In this document: positions 10,621 through 22,274 of the stretch, piece by piece | Numbering within the stretch: position 1 is the first letter of the stretch | Layout: every line of letters begins with the position of its first letter | Assembly: GCA_006503475.1 (NCBI GenBank) | Contig: RSEH01000019.1 | Coordinates: 1-64,000, forward strand | Source: Stentor roeselii | Taxonomy: Eukaryota > Ciliophora > Heterotrichea > Heterotrichida > Stentoridae | Length of the DNA: 64,000 nt | Direction: 5' to 3' | Notes under the pieces: generated by a model | What the model was told of the DNA's origin: nothing | The model's database searches: none | The model's input: the letters and a program-made list of their open reading frames with translations, nothing else | Program-made: the position numbers and the translations under genes

Positions 10621-13600
10621 ATGTCAGGAACTGAAAATGTTAAAGCTCCATTCCCATACGACAGTTCAAACATCATCAAAGATCTGTTTTTTATCTGGAT
10701 ATTCCCTTTAACGAATTTTTACCGAAAGTTCAGTCCAACAGAAGAAAACATTTTCGATCTTCCAGACCGACTTGACTTTGAAGCCGACTTAAAACAAGCT
10801 AAAAAGGAGTGGAAAAATGAGAAAAAGTCTGAAAACCCGAACATTTTCTTCCCAATTTGGAGAGTTCTGAGGAAGCAGTTCCTCATCGGAATATTTCCAG
10901 CAATGATCAGTTGTAACTCAGGACTGATAACATCGCTGATGCTTTGGTACATAATCGACTACATAAATGGCAAGATTGAAAACGTGGTCCCTTACGTCGT
11001 GATCTACTCAGTGGTCGTTCAATGCAATTCCCTTTGCACGAATTTTTCCATTGTCAGATGTTTAGTGATAGTTGCCAAGTTAAAAGCGATTTTATCTCAA
11101 ATGATTTACGAAAAATCACTTAAAACTTACTTCAGCGAAATCAATCAAGGTGCTCAAAGTGGAAAAATCACGAGTTTGATTTCTTCAGATCTTGAGTTTT
11201 TTGAAGGAATCATCATGATGCCGCTTTTCATTGGAATGCCTTTATTTTTAATCGGAGCTGCTATTTTACTCTGGTTCAGCATCGGAGTTGCAGGCCTTAT
11301 CGGCTTGGCAGTCGCGATTTTTCATCTTCCGATCATTGTTTACTTCGGGAAGTTCATTGGTAAGATCCGGTTCATAACAGCAGCGATTGGGGACTCTCGA
11401 ATGAAGATGATCACAAATTTCATTGAAGGAATTCGAATTGTGAAGTTATATGGCTGGGAAAATCCTTATCTCAGCAGGTTATTCGAGAAAAGAGCAGAAG
11501 AAATCAGACAACATAAGAGAAAATCTTTAGTTTCAAGTGCAAACAAGTCAATCAACTACGGGTCAATGGGACTTATTCTCTTCGTGACATTCACTGTTTA
11601 CGTGGCACTGGGGAATACCTTAGACCCTTCCACAGCCTTTTCCTCGATGACAGTCCTCATCATGAGCACCTCTTCAGTCAGCGTGATTGGCTCATTAGGA
11701 ATGACTCAGATCTTCCTGCTCAAAACTGCCTGTCAGCGAATCACTCAAGGTCTACTGCTGAAGGAAAAGTTCAAGTCAGTCTACGAAAAGCCAAGTAAAA
11801 AATACTCTCTCGAACTGAAAAAATGCAATTTTATGTGGAAAGAGCCGAAAAAATCTAAAGATAATAACGATGTCGAACTTACTAAACGAGAAACTGAGGT
11901 AGGATTTTCACTTAGAGATATCAACTTTCAAGCAAAAAAAGGAGAATTGATCATTGTCGTTGGCGCTGTTGGTTCAGGAAAAAGTGCTTTACTTCTTGGA
12001 ATTTTAAATGAAATCTTTCTTAGTTCTGGGAAAATAAAAGTCGATGGGAATATTTCTCTTGTCAGTGAAGAGCCTTGGATTGTCTCAGGGACTATTAAAG
12101 ATAATATTTTGATGGGAAATGATGAAAATGATGAGTTTTACAATGAAGTCATTGAAAAGTGCTGTCTTGCTAAGGACCTTCAAAACTTCAAAGAATATGG
12201 AGACCAAACAGTTGTTGGAGATCGTGGAATCACTTTAAGTGGAGGGCAAAAAGCAAGAGTTTCTCTTGCTCGAGCGGTTTTTTCTAATTCTGAGATTGTT
12301 TTACTTGATGATCCACTCAGTGCAGTGGACCCTGAAGTTTGCTTTGGACTTTTTAATAATTGTATTAAAGGTATCTTGAGAGAAAAGACAGTTATCCTGG
12401 TAACTCATCAGACACATTTCGCATCACAAGCTGATAAGTTGATTATAATTGATGAAGGAAGACAGATCTTTTTCGGTACATACGAAGAGGTAATCCAAAC
12501 TAGTCTAACCAATTTCCTGGGTAATCTTCAACAAACCAAAGAACAAAAACCGAAAGAAACCCAAAATCCAGAAGAAAAGAAATTCGAAATCCAGTCCACA
12601 ACCAAAGACAAAAAATCCCTAATCTCGGAAGAATCAGCGAAAGGTACAGTCCCGTTCAAAATCTACTCCAAATTTCTAATGCTAGGTTTCAAAAACATCA
12701 TAATCTTCCTCTTAGTCATCCTCCTTCAAATCCTATCACAAGCATCTTACCTCTCAATAATCTACTGGATAGTCTTCTGGTCTAATTCAAGCAACCAAGA
12801 AGATTCAAGTAACATCTACGGAATGGCAATTCTCGTAGGAATCCTTTATTTCACAACATATCTTCGGGTGGTTTCCGTGACTTTTCCTCTTCTGACCTCC
12901 ACTGAAAAGTTACACAATCTTGCAATAAAAGCTCTAGGTTTCACAAACAGCTTATATTTTGACCAGAACCCGACAGGGCGTATGTTGAATCGATTCGCGA
13001 AGGACAGCTCAAATCGACGAGGTCCTCATCATGTTTATACTTGAGTCGATTTTTTCAATTTCACTGGTTTTAGGAAATTTTGTTACAGTCATTATTATTA
13101 TTCCTTTTATGGTGATTCCCTTTGTGGCTATTTTGATTTACTTCTTTTTGGTCATGGCTTACTTCAGCCCGGCTTCGAAACAGTTGAAGAGAATGGAACT
13201 GGTAACGAAAAGTCCGATCATTTCTTTGATGAATAGCTCGATCAACGGCTTGACCACCATTCGATGTCTATCGATTCAACGAAAGCTGAAAAAAGACATG
13301 ATGAGTACGATTGAGGTTAACTTCAAGGCTTATATTTCTTTTCAATTCATGTTCCGTTCAATGCAGATGTACCTGGAGTACGGTCCGAGTGTTTTAGGAC
13401 TGATTAACATAATTGTGATTGTTAATATCAAAGACCAAATCGAACCTGGACTAGCCGCCATGAGTATTTCAGTCACTTTGACTATCATGGGATATGTCGG
13501 GTACCTGTTCAAGACGCTGATTGACTGACAATTACATGACTTCAACTCAGAGACTCTTCGAATACGCTGATCTGTCTTCAGAAGGCGTACATGACTTGAA

Positions 13601-14385
13601 TCCTCAATTCAAAATCACTCAAGGAAAAATAGAAGTCCAGCACTTGTACATGAAATATCGAGAAAACTATGGCTCTGAAAGACCTCAACTTCACCATTCA
13701 ACCTGGAACAAAAACTGGCATCATCGGCAGGACTGGAGCGGGAAAGTCGTCGATCATGCAAGTTCTCTTTCGACTCACTAACCCTGAACAAGGAACCATC
13801 TTTATTGACGGCCAAGACTATTTAACTGCAGGACTTCACGATTTAAGAAGGCAAATGTCTGTCATTCCTCAGTCTGCTACTCTTTTCATCGCTAGTTTAA
13901 GAGACAACCTTGACCCTTTTCATGAACATTCTGATGAAAGTATTGAAAAAGTACTCAAAAAAGTAAGACTCAGCTCTTTGATGAAGATCCTGCCTAAAGG
14001 ACTTGATTCAGAAATTAACTCTGAGGGACTTTCATTGTCTGCTGGTCAAAAACAACTTGTGTGTCTTGCTAGAGCTATTTTGAGGAAGAATAAAATAATT
14101 ATGATTGATGAAGCCACTGCTAATGTTGATAGTGAAACTGATGAATTTATTCAGAAACAACTTAATCGGAGGTTTAAAGGATCTACTTTGCTTATTATTG
14201 CTCATCGGCTTAGAACTATCATAGATAGCGACTGGATTATTGTTATTGATTCTGGTGCTACTTTGGAAGAAGGAGTTCCGAGGAAACTGGTTAAGAAGAA
14301 GGCCTCGGCTTTGATGACTATGATTAATCATACTGGACCGGAGGAAAGTGCTTATTTGATGTCTAAATTGCAATCAAATAATTAG
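10621..14385 (+). CDS. ABCC/MRP-type ABC transporter, split over three frames
   Basis: A full-length ABC exporter of the MRP (ABCC) layout, TMD1-NBD1-TMD2-NBD2, about 1,250 residues. These use ATP to move conjugates or drugs across membranes. NBD1 has Walker A GAVGSGKSALL at about residue 448, signature LSGGQKARVSLARAVF and Walker B IVLLDDPLSAVD. NBD2 has GRTGAGKSSIMQ, LSAGQKQLVCLARAIL and IIMIDEATANVD, then the switch His in IAHRLRT. The reading frame changes near 13011 (NRFAKDSS to IDEVLIMFI), near 13524 (LFKTLID to DNYMTSTQRLFEYA) and near 13670 (KYRENY to ALKDLNFTIQPG). Each change is equivalent to +1, or to two bases missing, and alignment to family spacing favours two missing bases. No 14-16-nt intron fits any of the three. 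Either it is a pseudogene with an otherwise well-kept sequence, or the consensus carries errors. Confidence 0.85.
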
Positions 14386-15069
14386 ATTTAAGTTTATGGA
14401 CTCATCAAGATGATTATTCTGAAAGAAGTTTTTTATTAGAGGATTGATATAATCAGAAAGTTGATTGATAAATCAGAAAGTTGAAGGCTAATTATTCAAA
14501 AGACTATTTTAAATAACAATGAAATAATAAAATGGTACTTTTAATTGTTATTAAGAGATAAGATAATTAAATAAGCTAGGCCTTGTTCAAATAATAGTTT
14601 AAGTTCATGTGATTAATCTAGTTGATAACTATTTTTAATAGATTTGAATAACTTGTATTCCAAATATATAAGGATTCATCGATTCTTAGGATAACTATCA
14701 AAAAATCATTTTGAGAAAGCAATAAATCTTTCATAAATAGTACATTTAAATTCCTTAGAATTCCATATCAAAAATCATTTTTGAAAATCCATAAAGCTTT
14801 AATAATTAGCAAATTCTTTTATGTATTATCTAATGAAAAAGCCAAATTTTCAAATATCATAGTGCTTAATACACTCAAGAAGTATAAATATTAATCCTAT
14901 CGAAATTAAGTTCATATTCAATATTTATACTTAATTGATACTCTAATCATAAACGTAAGATATTTGATGAACAGACTTGCTTTATTAAGTATATAACACA
15001 AGCACTAGGCCTTAAAGTTGAATAAATATTATTAATTCAAACCCTTTATTTATAAAATTTAATTTAGTC
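14386..15069. other. AT-rich spacer
   Basis: No gene or RNA recognised. A short imperfect direct repeat (ATCAGAAAGTTGA twice) lies at about 14450-14485. Confidence 0.45.
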
Positions 15070-15265
15070 AGCAACGAGCATTGTCAAAACTTTGAAATCA
15101 TAGGGCTTCAAAGAGATTGAATATAGAAATTATTACAGATTTCTAGCCTAAATAACCCTATAAATTTATCTCGATTCCATATTGGTTGACCTAATATAAC
15201 AATCGGATATGCCTTTTCGTTATATCCCAATTTTTCATATTTTGATGGAAAATAGTCACATTCTT
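15070..15265 (-). pseudogene. Short unassigned coding relic
   Basis: One minus-strand frame reads CDYFPSKYEKLGYNEKAYP followed by IVILGQPIWNRDKFIGLFRLE without a stop for about 55 codons, then TGA. Upstream the frame is closed and no start is visible. The ILGQPxW...F segment faintly recalls the C-terminal part of pepsin-like proteases, but too little remains to assign it. Confidence 0.25.
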
Positions 15266-15557
15266 AAGTTTATCACAGAAATAATTCATATTTCACCTCT
15301 TTAATTTTAGAATTTTTCAAAACTTTCCTGATATTTAAGATCTCTGAACATAAAGCAAATCTTCAGCTTTTTAATAAAAATTATGACTTAACTTAATCAG
15401 GTTATAAAAAATGGAAACATATAGGTTAAGAACAGGCAAAGTTGTCCAGAAAAAGAGTCTGAAAACAAAGGGCTGAACCAAACAGCTCTAAAAGAATCTT
15501 CAAAAATCGAGAAATGTACTCAAGTCAAAATAAATTCCACGATAAGCTAATTCTTGA

Positions 15558-15749
15558 AAATCTTGTTTAGGTCCAACAGCCCAAGACTGGCTAGAATGCC
15601 AAAACAATTCATTGAAAAATACAGAAAACTTATGTATCTGTGAAAAATTTTTTTATTGGAATGGAAATTCGTGCATTCATTACGACATTAACCTAAACCT
15701 TGAGCCTGACACGAAAAATGCAAGTGCATTGAAAGATTACTTTTTTTAG
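15558..15749 (+). pseudogene. Cys-rich secreted-protein fragment
   Basis: A 63-codon open frame (no start; TAG at 15747) reads KSCLGPTAQDWLECQNNS, then ENLCICEKFFYWNGNSCIHY. The paired cysteines and CxC...W-x-G-x-x-C spacing are those of EGF/furin-like repeats in ciliate surface proteins. Nothing related continues on either side, so this is an isolated fragment. Confidence 0.35.
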
Positions 15750-16445
15750 ATTTAATTGAAATAATTCAAAGCTTAGATTCAGCTATTTGTTAAGTAAATT
15801 TGATAAAATGCTGATTTCAAGATTTCTAATCAATCTCTAAGGAAATCTACTGAAATTTTTTTATGCTGCCTTTGAATTTAAGACAGTTCATCTATCAATT
15901 TTGTTAAATTAAAAATAAATTCTGCAGTGAAAATACATTAAGGCCAAAACACTTTAACTTTCTGTTTTTTATAGGTTTGGCTTAAGAGTAACCTTTAAAA
16001 TAACATTACCTTTTAAAGCTTTGATTTATTAATTTATCAAATAATGAGATTTTAAGCCATATTTATTTTTTTTTCTTCTGCTGTCTTTGTGGTTTCTAAT
16101 TAAATTTGAGTTTTCTCTGTTTCAGCAAGCTCTCACTATATGTTTTTAATACATATTATCAATTAATCCTGAATTTATCTAGAGATGAATCTTTAAACAT
16201 ACTAATATCTAAATAATTAAATGAACTTTCCTATAATTCACAGAGATTATTGACTAAATCTTTTCAAACGATTAAACTAAATCCTAAAAATAAGGAAGAA
16301 ATAATCTTCTAAATAATAGTTTTAAATATAATTGAGTAATTTCTTGAATAATTTATCAATAATATTCACCCTGCATCTTGAAATTCAACTAAATTTGATT
16401 ATTCAAATTATAAATAATTATGCTAGAGTCGATATGTAATAAAAA
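15750..16445. other. AT-rich spacer
   Basis: No supported gene, RNA or repeat. Confidence 0.45.
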
Positions 16446-16691
16446 ATGCAGTTTCCACATTGGGTCGTTTGCTTAGATAAAATTTCTCAGAGTAATCTAA
16501 AGTCCTTATATGCGTGCATACATTACATTCTGATTGCATCAAGGTCGCTAACAGTATTTCAAAATTCTCTGATTCGTAAGAAACCAATTATAATCAATTC
16601 TGACAAATTTCCAAAAAACTATTTTTATGATGATATTATTGAATTTATCCCTTTATACCTTTTCACATGGCAAGGGCCTAATATGGGATAG
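16446..16691 (+). CDS. Small ORF of unknown status
   Basis: An 81-codon frame from ATG to TAG, with residues such as WVVCLDKISQSNLKSLYACI and FIPLYLFTWQGPNMG. Codon composition is protein-like, but there is no recognisable domain, no TATAAATG-type context (AATAAAAAATG is the nearest), and it stands alone in AT-rich DNA. It could be a relic exon of a longer gene. Low confidence that it is expressed. Confidence 0.2.
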   Translation: MQFPHWVVCLDKISQSNLKSLYACIHYILIASRSLTVFQNSLIRKKPIIINSDKFPKNYFYDDIIEFIPLYLFTWQGPNMG

Positions 16692-16849
16692 GGAATAGGT
16701 AATGAATATGAAAAATATTGAAAATATCTTGACTATTTTGTTTGAGTAATTATTAGAATAGTTATAACATTGCAAAATATAATTAATTTTTCAGATGATG
16801 CTGAATTAAAGTATATCTAAGCACTTTTATTACTAAATTTACTTAATAT

Positions 16850-18507
16850 CTAATTAATTTTTGTTTGATCATTATTGGGATCGATAATACTTAATGCTTT
16901 AACAAAAGAAGCTCTTTCATTTTCATTAAACCTAAGCATAGTATCCAATAAATGTTTCATTTTGTCCGATTCTAGATCTTTTATTAAGTTAATTAATTTT
17001 TCTTTGCTATCTTGTTGATTCATGTTTAAGACTTTATCCTGATGATACATAAATAAAATAGTCAATCCTAGACTAAATACATCAGATTTTATTGAACTTT
17101 TCGTAATCTGCAGTTCTTTATTAGTTTCTAGAGCTTCTCTGAATTCTGGAGACATAAATTCGCTAGTTCCTTTTACTTGCATATTGATAGGATCATCTTT
17201 TAAATTAATGCTTACATTAAAATCGATAATAATTGGATAGTTTTTGCCATTATGATTCTTAATCATAATATTTTTAGGTTTAATATCATTATGCATTATA
17301 TTATTTTTTTCCAGAAGAATAAATCCTTCAAGTAAGTGTACTGCAATTGTTTCAGCTGTATGTTCATCTATTTTTTTGGTTTTTTTTTAATAAAAACTTC
17401 TAGATTATCATCGAATAGCTCCATATCATAAATAATTTTGTCATGTTTCATAATTACACTTTTATCATAAAATTTTGGAAAATGGTTTATCTGAGATTGG
17501 TTTCGATTATCTACATAATTCAAATTTGTTAAAATTTTTATTTCATAATGGTACGAATTTTTATGATTATCGTATATGCTTTCAGCAATTTTCCTTGCAA
17601 CAATACCATTTTTGTTCTTAACTCTATGAATGGCTAACTTGGGGTATTTGTTGGAATCATTTAAATTTTTTTGATATATCGGAATTGTCTCCATCTCTTC
17701 TTTTAATAAATTATCATTCCCTTCTTCAAAATAGATATCTAGGTTATTATTTTCAAAGTGCTGATTGAATAGTTCACGAAAGTTACGATAATTTATTTCT
17801 TTAAAACTCTTAGAAATATATTCAAATAATTCATAGATCATATCGTCAAAATAAACTTTAGGATCTAGAACCGAATATTCAGCACTAGAATATTGATTTT
17901 GAATGATAAAATCGAAATATTTTTTGCAGGCATTAGCCACATCTCCAACACAAGTTTTAAAAACATAAGAATTATTTATCTTGTTAAAGATTATTGTTGT
18001 TATCAAATTTTGAACAGGCTCTAAAAAATCTGTTTTAATTTTTATATTTTGTTTATTTATGAAATATATTAGGCCATATTCATTGACAGCTATTTCAATT
18101 TGATCTTTAGCTATAGGCGGTTGTTTATTCAAAGAATCATAGGCTCTAGAAATGCAACTTAACACTATATTTTCAATTATTGTGTTTTTAAGATGATAAT
18201 CTATTCCTTTCAAACAAGTTTGGATTTGAAAATGAATTGATAAGTTTACAATATCAGCGAATATTACTTTTTTTAAGTATAAAATTTTTATGTACTCTGC
18301 AAGCTGTTTAAATTCTTCAACTTTTCTATTTGATAAAATTTTAAAGAGATTATGAAATTCCTCTTCATAGAGATTATCTAAATCCTCTTCAGAGATAATA
18401 TTTATTATTTTGAATCCAAAACCCAGTTCTTTTAAAATATTATAAGCTCTTAGATCTTTTATAAGAAATTGCTTCAGGCTTGTCAATTTATCTTCGATTT
18501 CACCCAT
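16850..18507 (-). CDS. Divergent protein-kinase-like gene, split at a homopolymer
   Basis: The ATG at 18507 starts about 270 residues of unrecognised helical sequence. A kinase-like domain follows: VARKIAESIY with the candidate ATP-lysine, an alpha-C Glu in YEIKIL, then the catalytic loop HNDIKPKNIMI (Asp and Asn present, Arg replaced by Asn). The DFG site reads DFN, the APE site reads SPE, and SDVFSLGLTIL matches the F helix. The frame breaks at an A9 run (17380-17388 on the plus strand). Ten As would join FIKKKTKK to IDEHTAETIAVHLLEGF and restore one protein of about 550 residues. The same kinase module ends the WD40 gene at 22275-25232. With DFN instead of DFG it may be weakly active or a pseudokinase. 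Confidence 0.65.
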
Positions 18508-19630
18508 TTCAATATATTATTATAATCCAAAATAAATGTCTATATTTCATATAGATATGTAGAAAATTCAATAATATGAGAAATCTTTTTATATTTATAT
18601 ATATTTATTTCTGGCAAGAGTAAAATGTTTTAGAGATTATTGACATAACTAATTGTATTCCTCAAAGTATTTAAATCTTTTAACAATCAAGCGTATAACT
18701 ATCTTAGTATATGGTCAGCTTTCAATAGTTTTCGCTAAATTTTAAGTAAACTCTCTAAAAATTGTACTTTCTCATGAATACCCGAATATCAAATGAATGT
18801 TTGAGATCAAGTCGTTCCAATTTGATAATTCGAATAATGTGAACTTCAGTGAGAAGCTGCCCTACTCTCTTAAACACTTCGTTTAACTCTATTTCTGATA
18901 TAGAATCAGAAACACAGTTTCTTTCTATATGATATTCTAGACAGCATTTAAGAAATCAGAAGGAGGATTAGGGAGTTGGATTAAATTTAACACCACCACT
19001 ATCACAGTTGCGATAGCAATTTTTCTGAAGTGATTCAGCTCAATATATGAAAAGACAGCATCCAATCTATCATTTTGGAAAGAAGTAAAATTACTAAGAT
19101 CTTTCAGATTGTCTAGGAAAAGCTTATTTAGATAATAGACTTTATTTGTCAAATTTACAGTTTCCAAAAAATTAATTGAAATATTTTAAGATAGAATTAC
19201 ACTCATTCGATAAATTATACTAAAGTTTATTTATGAAACCTTTAGTACCTCAAATACTCGGAGTGTTTAGCATGTACAGTTATTGATGGCATCTTTCACC
19301 AGCTATAGGGCTTTATTGATTTCTGGAAAGAATAAAGTAGTTGGATTATCATAAACAAATTCTGTATTATCTTTCTGAAATTTATAAATACCTTAACAAT
19401 CAATCCAAAACTATAATTAATCAATCTACCTAGATTTCGATTACTATTAACAACAAATTGATGAATTACTTCCTCTAAAAATCAGAATATATTCTTTTAA
19501 TTTCTATAATGAATAAAATACCTAGAACAATATCTAATTAGTCTATGATTCAAACCACTTTGATTATTCTCTTGTCAATGTGACTCAAATTTACTTACGG
19601 AGACTTAAACTTAATAATATCTCCCATAAA
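18508..19630. other. AT-rich spacer
   Basis: No convincing gene. A 76-codon minus frame at 18937-19167 has one hydrophobic segment but starts at a TTG and has no supporting context. Confidence 0.4.
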
Positions 19631-19905
19631 TGGACTCTAAAAAGGCATACTTCTCATCAAAAATCAGTTTGAAAAGCAAAGCCCTATCATCAACCCGAAG
19701 TTTAAATGATGCTAAAACACCCCATATACAAATTCAAAGCAAAATCCCAGAAAACCCTCAGAAGATCCATTTGAATGAATGCTAAGCAATATTAAATCCC
19801 ACAAGTTTTACTTCCTATTTTAAACAAGCACCGAAAATACCCCCCGATCCCTTCTTTTCGTTCAAAAGACCTTTCAATGACTGATCGAAACATGCAAAGT
19901 TAGTT
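19631..19905 (+). pseudogene. Low-complexity N-terminal gene relic
   Basis: An ATG at 19631 opens 51 codons (MDSKKAYFSSKISLKSKALS...) ending in TAA. Related, C-rich coding-like sequence continues in another frame (APKIPPDPFFSFKRPFND). Ser/Lys/Pro-rich sequence of this kind is common at the N-termini of ciliate cytoskeletal or kinase proteins. Base composition is distinctly richer in C than the surroundings. No domain could be named. Confidence 0.25.
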
Positions 19906-20229
19906 AAACTTAAAGAACTCAGAGTTTTCTCTTCCTAAAATCCAAAACACGAACTACTTAATCCATACGAAGCCTAAACTAAAACTGATTCCTTTCCTAA
20001 ATTCCGAAAAGAACTAAGAAATTACAACTCCTAGTTTTGCAAATCAACCTTTTCAAGTTTGAAACCTCTGCCCATAAAAAGTCTAAAAAAAACTTGAAGC
20101 TTCCAGAAGTTATAAGAATTTTAATGAAATTTCATTTGGAGGAAAGGATTAAACTTGATAATTAATAATTTGAAAAATTATGATTTTCAAAGTTTTGGTT
20201 AAAGTTAGGGTGAATTAAAAACTGAATCA

Positions 20230-20560
20230 TTTTAATCGATTTATCGAGATTTCGGGAACTTTATAATCGTCATCATTCAACTTAGGAGGTTAGACTCTTT
20301 TCTCAGGATTTGCCTGAACTTGAACTTTTTCTTCTAATTTTTTCTGTTTTTCTTGAAGTTCTTAAATTCTTATATCAGCATCTTCAGTGATACCATCGAA
20401 AAAGTTAAAAAAAAGTCATTCGCTAAAGAATAGTCTTTGAGTCTCAGTTCAAGTGATCCACAAACTTGGTTCAAATCATCAGTTTTTCTTCCAGTTCTAT
20501 CTAAAGTATCGAAAATTCTGTTCAAACGTGTCAAAAGAAAGATTTTGACACTTTTTTGTC
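20230..20560 (-). pseudogene. Coiled-coil gene relic
   Basis: Minus-strand frames give LNRIFDTLDRTGRKTDDL and CGSLELRLKDYSLANDFF, then, after a frame change at a T-run, FDGITEDADIRI and ELQEKQKKLEEKVQVQ. The heptad-like pattern suggests the end of a coiled-coil protein. It is interrupted at least twice and has no start. Confidence 0.3.
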
Positions 20561-22274
20561 TCGATTTCAGAATTTATCAATGAAAGTGAACTATGAATCT
20601 GAGAAAATGACTCTGCAAAAGAAGAAAGATTGTAAAAATTGTTTTGAAAAATTCTTGTTTCTATGATTTGCTTTAATTATATTCTAATAAATTATTTGAA
20701 CACATTATTTAATCAAAGATATTTCAAATATTTATGTTACGAAAGAAAGAGATTTTAAGAGACTACTTGTGTAAGTTTTTTCGGAAAACAATACTTTTCT
20801 TAGAATCAGCATGCTTTTAATTACAATAGATCATGCCAAAACTGGTGAAAGTATTCTTTGAAAATCCCTTAAAAAGGCTCAAAAATTTCATATTATAATC
20901 CAAGAATTATATGGGCTTAGAATAAATCTTTATAAAGTGGAATTTTTATAATGAAGCTGCTTCGAGAAATGAAAAAAGTCTTATGAAATACTAAGTGAAT
21001 AATTATTTAAAATAAATTAATTAAAGTGTCTTCCGACTTTTGGTTGCGGTGATCAAATTATTATATAAGTATCTAATAAAATCATAAATTAGATCTAAAC
21101 ATAATATCAATTTTTGAATGATATATATTGAAATCTTATTGATTCCAGTCACATTAATCTTCATTACCTGCTGTTGAGAGGCATTAAGTTTTGCTGATTA
21201 TATAATATATTATCTTTTGTCTTTCAAATAAATAGACTATATTATTATCTTTTATACTTGTATCTCATCCTAAATATGTGAAATCTTTTTGTTTTTTATT
21301 ATATTAATATCATGTTCTAATAAAGTTTATCAAATAATATTGTTATTCTATCTATATCTTCTAGATATCTATACGAAACTTAAATTTTATCGTTTTGGAT
21401 TCATATTAAATTTTTCGTTAATTAATTATTATAATATATTTGATGAGCTGCTTCTCTTATTGTATTGATTAATTTCCTAAATTATTTGTTCATTTGGTTA
21501 ATTTCACTATTCCTTCTGATTCTATCACTGAATGCAGGTCCAAAAGTATTCTTCATGCAAATAATCCTCATCAGAGATTCCAATTTATGAAAATAGGAGC
21601 TAACTAAACAATAATCTGCATCCAGTTATTCTAAGTCTTCAAAGAATTTTTTAATTTATGTTAATTCTCAAAAACACTAAAGCTTAAAAAAGTTGAGATC
21701 CTTTTTTCGCTCTTTCATTAACATAAAGTTTGCTGTATCTGAAATAAAAACTTAACTCATATTTTCAAACCTGAGGAAAATAATTATTTTAGCTAATATT
21801 TGAGATTCTTGATTAATTTTATATATGATTTGAGAATTTTCCTATATATACATACCAAATGCAAATCTTCAAGATACTCTTAGTTTAAACCTATTTTCAT
21901 ATTGTGATATTGTAGTCTACATAGGTTTTACTTATCTTTTTTTTTTATAATTTATGATGCTTAAAGTTTATAACTCAGGAAGTACCTATGAAGATATTTC
22001 AGCTATCTTACCACATTAAAACAAGAAAAGCTCTAAAATATGTTTATTAAGTTTTATTTTGTGCAAAATAGAGAATGAATAATAACTTTATATATAGTGA
22101 AAATTTAAAGGTGCTAAATTATGTAAAGGCAAAGAGTCTTATAATTTAAAAAAGTTTAAGTTAATTCAATTAATTCTAAAACCATTTGTTTTTAACTAAT
22201 TTTTTTCACTTTCATTGTCAAATATATATTTACAATAATTTTCAATAATTCAGAAGATTTCCAATATTTATTAC
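20561..22274. other. Long AT-rich spacer
   Basis: About 1.7 kb without a supported gene on either strand; mostly T- and A-runs. Confidence 0.45.

Noticed and set aside
13000-13680. Programmed +1 frameshifting of the Euplotes type in the ABC transporter
   Set aside because: None of the three sites has the AAA-TAA/TAG motif, two of them contain no stop, and the standard-code genes plus tiny introns do not fit Euplotes.
13000-13680. 14-16-nt introns to explain the ABC transporter frame changes
   Set aside because: No GT...AG pair of suitable length exists without removing conserved residues.
14450-14485. Direct repeat ATCAGAAAGTTGA as a target-site duplication
   Set aside because: The copies are almost adjacent with nothing inserted between them; more likely local slippage.
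18937-19167. 76-codon minus-strand frame with one hydrophobic stretch
   Set aside because: Starts at TTG in AT-rich spacer, has no family signal and no start context.
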